Of a stretch of 8,644 nucleotides of DNA, positions 6,037-8,644 are shown one piece after another. Each line of letters begins with the position of its first letter. The stretch's first letter is position 1. The position numbers and the translations under genes are program-made. The stretch lies in NCBI RefSeq assembly GCF_031082345.1, contig NZ_JAVHLH010000115.1, positions 1 to 8,644 of the forward strand, in the 5' to 3' direction. The notes under the pieces were generated by a model that saw only the letters and a program-made list of their open reading frames with translations, was not told the origin of the DNA and did no database searches. The stretch comes from Brevundimonas sp. Its GTDB lineage: Bacteria > Pseudomonadota > Alphaproteobacteria > Caulobacterales > Caulobacteraceae.

Positions 6037-6055
6037 TTTGCTCAAATCGAGCAAA
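6037..6055 (+). promoter_or_regulatory. Operator-like palindrome 2, adjoining the nadA ribosome binding site
   Basis: TTTGCTC (6037-6043), AAATC, GAGCAAA (6049-6055): a perfect 7-bp inverted repeat. Aligned with palindrome 1 it keeps T-x-TGCT, the AAA centre and GAGCA-x-A, with 14 of 19 positions identical. It lies 66 bp downstream of the first (centre to centre) and ends just before the Shine-Dalgarno, so a bound protein could block elongation or cooperate with the upstream site. Confidence 0.55.
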
Positions 6056-6062
6056 AGGGGAG
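6056..6062 (+). promoter_or_regulatory. Ribosome binding site fixing the nadA start at ATG 6068
   Basis: AGGGGAG ends 5 nt before ATG 6068. This strong Shine-Dalgarno argues against the in-frame TTG at 6038, which lies inside palindrome 2, and against GTG 6062. Confidence 0.75.
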
Positions 6063-6067
6063 TGGAA

Positions 6068-7147
6068 ATGGCCGACGGCGCCTTCGGACTGAGCAGGGAA
6101 CTGGAACTGGCGACTGCGCCCGTCTGGGCCAAGGTCCGCGATCATGTGACGCCGCTGGAGTGGCCCGCGCAGGCCGCGCTGATCCACGAGATCAACCAGC
6201 TGAAGCGCGAGCGCGACGCGGTCATCCTGGCCCACAACTACATGACGCCCGAAATCTTCCACGGGGTCGGCGACTATGTCGGCGACAGCCTCGGCCTGGC
6301 CAAGGAGGCGGCGAAGTCAAAGGCGAAGGTGATCGTCCAGGCCGGCGTGCATTTCATGGCCGAGACCTCGAAAATCCTGTCGCCCGAAAAGACCGTACTG
6401 ATCCCGGACCTGAAGGCCGGATGCTCGCTGGCCGCCTCGATCACCGGCGCCGACGTGCGGCTGATCAAGCAGCGCTACCCGGGCCTGCCGGTGGTGACCT
6501 ATGTGAACACCACGGCCGACGTGAAGGCCGAGACCGACATCTGCTGCACCAGCGCCAACGCCGTTCAGGTGGTCGAGTGGGCGGCCCGGCAATGGGGCGT
6601 CGATCGCGTCATCCTGATCCCCGACGAATATCTGGCGCGCAACGTCGCGGCCCAGACCACGGTCGGCATCATCGCCTGGAAGGGTCGCTGCGAGGTGCAC
6701 GAGCGCTTCACCGCCGCCGACATCGCCGAGATGCGGGCCGCCTATCCGGGCGCCGAGATCCTGGCCCACCCGGAATGCCCGGAGGATGTGCTGGCGGCCT
6801 CGGACTTCGCCGGCTCGACCGCGGCGATGATCGACCATGTGACGGCCCGCAAGCCGAAGCAGGTGGTGATGATCACCGAATGCTCGATGGCCTCCAATGT
6901 CGCCGGCGACCTGCCCGGCGTCGAGTTCATCGGCCCGTGCAACCTGTGCCCCTATATGAAGCGGATCACCCTGGAGAACATCCGCGACTGCCTCGTCCAC
7001 ATGCAGTTCGAGGTGACCGTGCCGGAAGAGATGGCGGAGCGGGCGCGACTCGCGGTCCAACGCATGATCGATCTGCCGCCGCCCGCCGTTCCGGCGCGGT
7101 ACGACCTCGTCAAGGCGCGGCATCATGTTGCAGTGGAGTTGATCTGA
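6068..7147 (+). CDS. nadA: Quinolinate synthase NadA
   Basis: A 359-residue [4Fe-4S] enzyme that condenses iminoaspartate with dihydroxyacetone phosphate to quinolinate, the second step of de novo NAD synthesis in the cytoplasm. The three-fold repeated architecture is complete. Cluster cysteines are best placed at Cys119 (DLKAGCSLA), Cys208 ([11 protein letters not shown]) and Cys294 (CNLCPYMK); their spacings of 89 and 86 are close to those of known NadA proteins. Substrate-binding motifs are AHNYM (His56, Tyr58), [30 protein letters not shown] and HPECPEDV. The long form, with an N-terminal extension of about 35 residues, is common in proteobacteria. It is preceded by a promoter, two palindromes and a strong ribosome binding site, so it heads its operon. 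The partner nadB lies 1.16 kb downstream after inserted genes. Confidence 0.96.
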   Translation: MADGAFGLSRELELATAPVWAKVRDHVTPLEWPAQAALIHEINQLKRERDAVILAHNYMTPEIFHGVGDYVGDSLGLAKEAAKSKAKVIVQAGVHFMAETSKILSPEKTVLIPDLKAGCSLAASITGADVRLIKQRYPGLPVVTYVNTTADVKAETDICCTSANAVQVVEWAARQWGVDRVILIPDEYLARNVAAQTTVGIIAWKGRCEVHERFTAADIAEMRAAYPGAEILAHPECPEDVLAASDFAGSTAAMIDHVTARKPKQVVMITECSMASNVAGDLPGVEFIGPCNLCPYMKRITLENIRDCLVHMQFEVTVPEEMAERARLAVQRMIDLPPPAVPARYDLVKARHHVAVELI

Positions 7148-7348
7148 GTGGCTTGGGTAGGGCGTACGCCGGTCGGTTTCGTGATCCTGATCTGGAAATC
7201 GAAGCGCCGGTGGGTGGGATTCCAATGGGGCGGCGACATTCGCCGCGTCTACGAGGTGATGCTGCGCCGGGGCGTTCCCCGAAACACCATCGCCGCCGCC
7301 CTGGTCAGGGCCGCGCCGGCGGAAGCCCGCGCTCACAAACTGGATTGA
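7148..7348 (+). CDS. Small basic Trp-rich hypothetical protein
   Basis: A 66-residue ORF whose GTG start directly follows the nadA stop, with GGAG at 7135-7138 (9-nt spacing). The product has a hydrophobic, aromatic N-terminal half (VGFVILIWKSKRRWVGFQWGG) and a basic helix ending in APAEARAHKLD. The amino-acid pattern is protein-like and the junction suggests translation coupled to nadA. It could fold as a beta-hairpin followed by a helix, or attach to the membrane through its aromatic N-terminus. I recognise no family. That it is a real gene is likely but not certain. Confidence 0.55.
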   Translation: MAWVGRTPVGFVILIWKSKRRWVGFQWGGDIRRVYEVMLRRGVPRNTIAAALVRAAPAEARAHKLD

Positions 7349-7353
7349 GGCCG

Positions 7354-7467
7354 ATGCACTACGTCCCGCCTGTCCGCGCCGTCGCCACCGTCGATCGCAA
7401 GACGCTGCGGCTTCTCGCCGTCCTGGCCTTGTGGCTCAGGGCGGAGAAGGCCACCTCCCGGGCATGA
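7354..7467 (+). CDS. Possible 37-residue small ORF between the nadA-linked ORF and the M50 gene
   Basis: ATG 7354 to TGA 7465-7467 encodes a short basic peptide with a leucine-rich centre (LRLLAVLALWLRAEK). It starts 5 bp after the previous stop, with GAGG (7347-7350) only 3 nt upstream, and its stop overlaps the next ATG as ATGA. It may be a leader ORF that couples translation to the protease gene, a short membrane peptide, or chance. The close fit at both ends is the only evidence. Confidence 0.3.
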   Translation: MHYVPPVRAVATVDRKTLRLLAVLALWLRAEKATSRA

Positions 7468-8315
7468 ACGAAACTGACACCTCCCGCCGGCCGGGTCCCT
7501 GGGACCCGCGGCCTGAAGACGTCGCCGCGACGCCCGCGCCGGCCGAGCCGACGCGCGCGGTCGAGCCGCCGCTGGACAAGGGCCAGAATCCGGTCTGGGC
7601 GGTCGCCTCCACCCTGCTGCTGGGCGGCTTCATCTGGTGGATCACCGGCAGCTGGGTCATCGCCGTGGCGCTGATCTGGGGCCTGCTGGTGCACGAGTAT
7701 GGTCACGTGCTGGCCATGAACCGCCTCGGCATGGGCCCCGCCCGGATTTACATCATCCCCTTTCTCGGGGGCGTCGCGAAGAGCCAGCGCCTGCCGCAGA
7801 GCGAATGGCATGGCGTGCTCGTCTCGCTCGCCGGCCCGGCGTTCGGCCTGCTGGCCGCGATCCCGTTCTTCGCCGGCTTCATCGCCACCGGCCAGGCCGC
7901 GTGGCTCCTCGGCGCGGCGGTGATCGCCGCCCTCAATCTGATCAATCTCGCGCCCGCCCCGCCGCTCGATGGCTCCAAGGCGCTGGGGCCCGTGCTGGCC
8001 CGCATCCACCCCATGGTCGAGCGGCTGGCGATGATGGCCGTGGGCGGTCTGGTGGTCTGGTGGGGCCTGGTGACCGGGCGATGGATCCTGGCCGCCTTCC
8101 TCGCCATCGCCCTCATCGGCCACCTGAGGCGGGGATCCTGGCGACCCGACGGGCGTCCGCTGAACGGTCGGGAGTCGATGTTCAGCGTCGGGCTGTTCAT
8201 CGCCACGACGGCGGCCTGTGCGGCTGTCGGGCTCGCGGCCCTGATGCCGCTCGGCGGCGGCTCCCTGCCGGTCGCGCTGGACATCGCCGGCCGCTATCTG
8301 GGCGTCGGCGCGTGA
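7464..8315 (+). CDS. Site-2 protease (M50) family integral membrane protein
   Basis: A 283-residue intramembrane zinc metalloprotease homologue. The zinc motif HEYGH is at residues 77-81 (LLVHEYGHVLAMNRLGMG), and the third ligand Asp169 is in NLINLAPAPPLDGSKAL, the second M50 signature. Both are intact, so activity is plausible. About six hydrophobic segments flank these sites. A Pro/Ala-rich cytoplasmic-type N-terminal tail of about 40 residues precedes them, and no PDZ or CBS domain is present, making it a minimal form. ATG 7464 is preferred: GGAGAAGG at 7443-7450 lies 13 nt upstream and it forms an ATGA overlap. An in-frame GTG at 7431 has no ribosome binding site. Its stop overlaps the nadB GTG by 4 nt, so it sits inside the nad operon. 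Substrate unknown. Confidence 0.85.
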   Translation: MNETDTSRRPGPWDPRPEDVAATPAPAEPTRAVEPPLDKGQNPVWAVASTLLLGGFIWWITGSWVIAVALIWGLLVHEYGHVLAMNRLGMGPARIYIIPFLGGVAKSQRLPQSEWHGVLVSLAGPAFGLLAAIPFFAGFIATGQAAWLLGAAVIAALNLINLAPAPPLDGSKALGPVLARIHPMVERLAMMAVGGLVVWWGLVTGRWILAAFLAIALIGHLRRGSWRPDGRPLNGRESMFSVGLFIATTAACAAVGLAALMPLGGGSLPVALDIAGRYLGVGA

Positions 8316-8644
8316 GTCGCATCCAGCATGACGGGCCGCTGATCATCGGCGGCGGCCTCGCGGGCCTTTCGGCGGCGCTGGAGGCCGCGCCGCGCAAGGT
8401 GCTGGTTGTGACGCCGGCGCCGCTGCTGCAGGCCTGCTCCTCGGCCTGGGCCCAGGGCGGCGTGGCGGCGGCTCTGTCGACCACGGACGCGCCCGCGCTT
8501 CACGCCGCCGACACCCGGGCCGCCGGCGCCGGACTGGTCGACGCCGAGGCGGCCCGCCTGCTGACCGCCGACGGGCGCGCCACCGTCGAATGGCTGGCGT
8601 CCCTGGGCGCGCCGTTCGACCGGGACGCCGCCGGCGGCTTCGCC
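8312..8644 (+). CDS. nadB: L-aspartate oxidase NadB (5' part, truncated by the window end)
   Basis: The first 111 codons of the flavoenzyme that oxidises L-aspartate to iminoaspartate, feeding NadA. The FAD-binding Rossmann motif is at the N-terminus (PLIIGGGLAGLSAALEAA). The conserved SSAWAQGGVAAAL follows at about residues 47-59, a signature of the aspartate oxidase/fumarate reductase flavoprotein family. ADTRAAGAGLVD and VEWLASLGAPFDRD match NadB specifically. The GTG start at 8312 overlaps the M50 stop as GTGA, implying translational coupling. The substrate-binding and C-terminal helical parts lie beyond the window. Confidence 0.92.
   Translation, partial: MSRIQHDGPLIIGGGLAGLSAALEAAPRKVLVVTPAPLLQACSSAWAQGGVAAALSTTDAPALHAADTRAAGAGLVDAEAARLLTADGRATVEWLASLGAPFDRDAAGGFA

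Noticed and set aside
6038..6067. Upstream TTG start for nadA, adding ten residues
   Set aside because: It lies inside the second palindrome and lacks a ribosome binding site, whereas ATG 6068 has AGGGGAG at 5-nt spacing.
6317..7336. Minus-strand open frame opposite nadA (339 codons)
   Set aside because: His/Gly/Arg/Asp-rich shadow of nadA codons with no recognisable motif or ribosome binding site.
7431..7463. Upstream GTG start for the M50 protein
   Set aside because: No Shine-Dalgarno precedes it and the added residues are not family-like. ATG 7464 has GGAGAAGG upstream and an ATGA junction.

Overview
The window is GC-rich, tightly packed, and coded almost wholly on the + strand. Codon use, the nadA/nadB arrangement, and a palindromic intergenic repeat of the TCCCGGC...GCCGGGA type suggest an alphaproteobacterium, most likely Caulobacterales (Brevundimonas/Caulobacter-like). 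That placement is an inference from sequence style, not a database match. No tRNA, rRNA, CRISPR array, transposase or phage gene is visible.

Layout. (1) 1-1220: the last 22 codons of a gene that looks like a PadR-type regulator, followed by a six-helix membrane protein with an N-terminal HAAS-type domain. (2) 1278-3993: a translationally coupled three-gene cassette. It encodes a StlD/DarB-like ketosynthase III with an intact Cys-His-Asn triad, a small heme-oxygenase-fold (HDO-type) putative diiron enzyme, and an unrecognised His-rich helical protein with one hydrophobic segment. The junctions are TGATG and GTGA overlaps. (3) 4085-5693: an alkylation-repair pair. The first is an Ada-type sensor/regulator carrying an AlkA N-terminal domain but lacking the glycosylase catalytic core; a separate Ogt methyltransferase gene overlaps it by 20 nt. 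(4) 5694-6067: a 374-bp non-coding stretch. It holds a 212-bp composite palindromic repeat made of four hairpins, then a putative sigma70-type promoter, two related 19-bp operator-like palindromes and a strong ribosome binding site. (5) 6068-8644: nadA (quinolinate synthase), a 66-codon small ORF, a possible 37-codon ORF, an M50 site-2-protease-like membrane protein, and the start of nadB (L-aspartate oxidase), which runs off the window. These genes abut or overlap throughout.

How they work together. NadB oxidises aspartate to iminoaspartate and NadA condenses that with dihydroxyacetone phosphate to quinolinate, so region 5 is the front of de novo NAD synthesis. The paired palindromes, one at the predicted transcription start and one at the ribosome binding site, suggest repressor control. 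Ada and Ogt would sense and repair methylated DNA. The ketosynthase cassette is the best candidate for an uncharacterised system: it looks like a small biosynthetic unit in which a condensing enzyme makes a ketoacyl-derived product and a diiron enzyme oxidises it. Its product cannot be read from the sequence.
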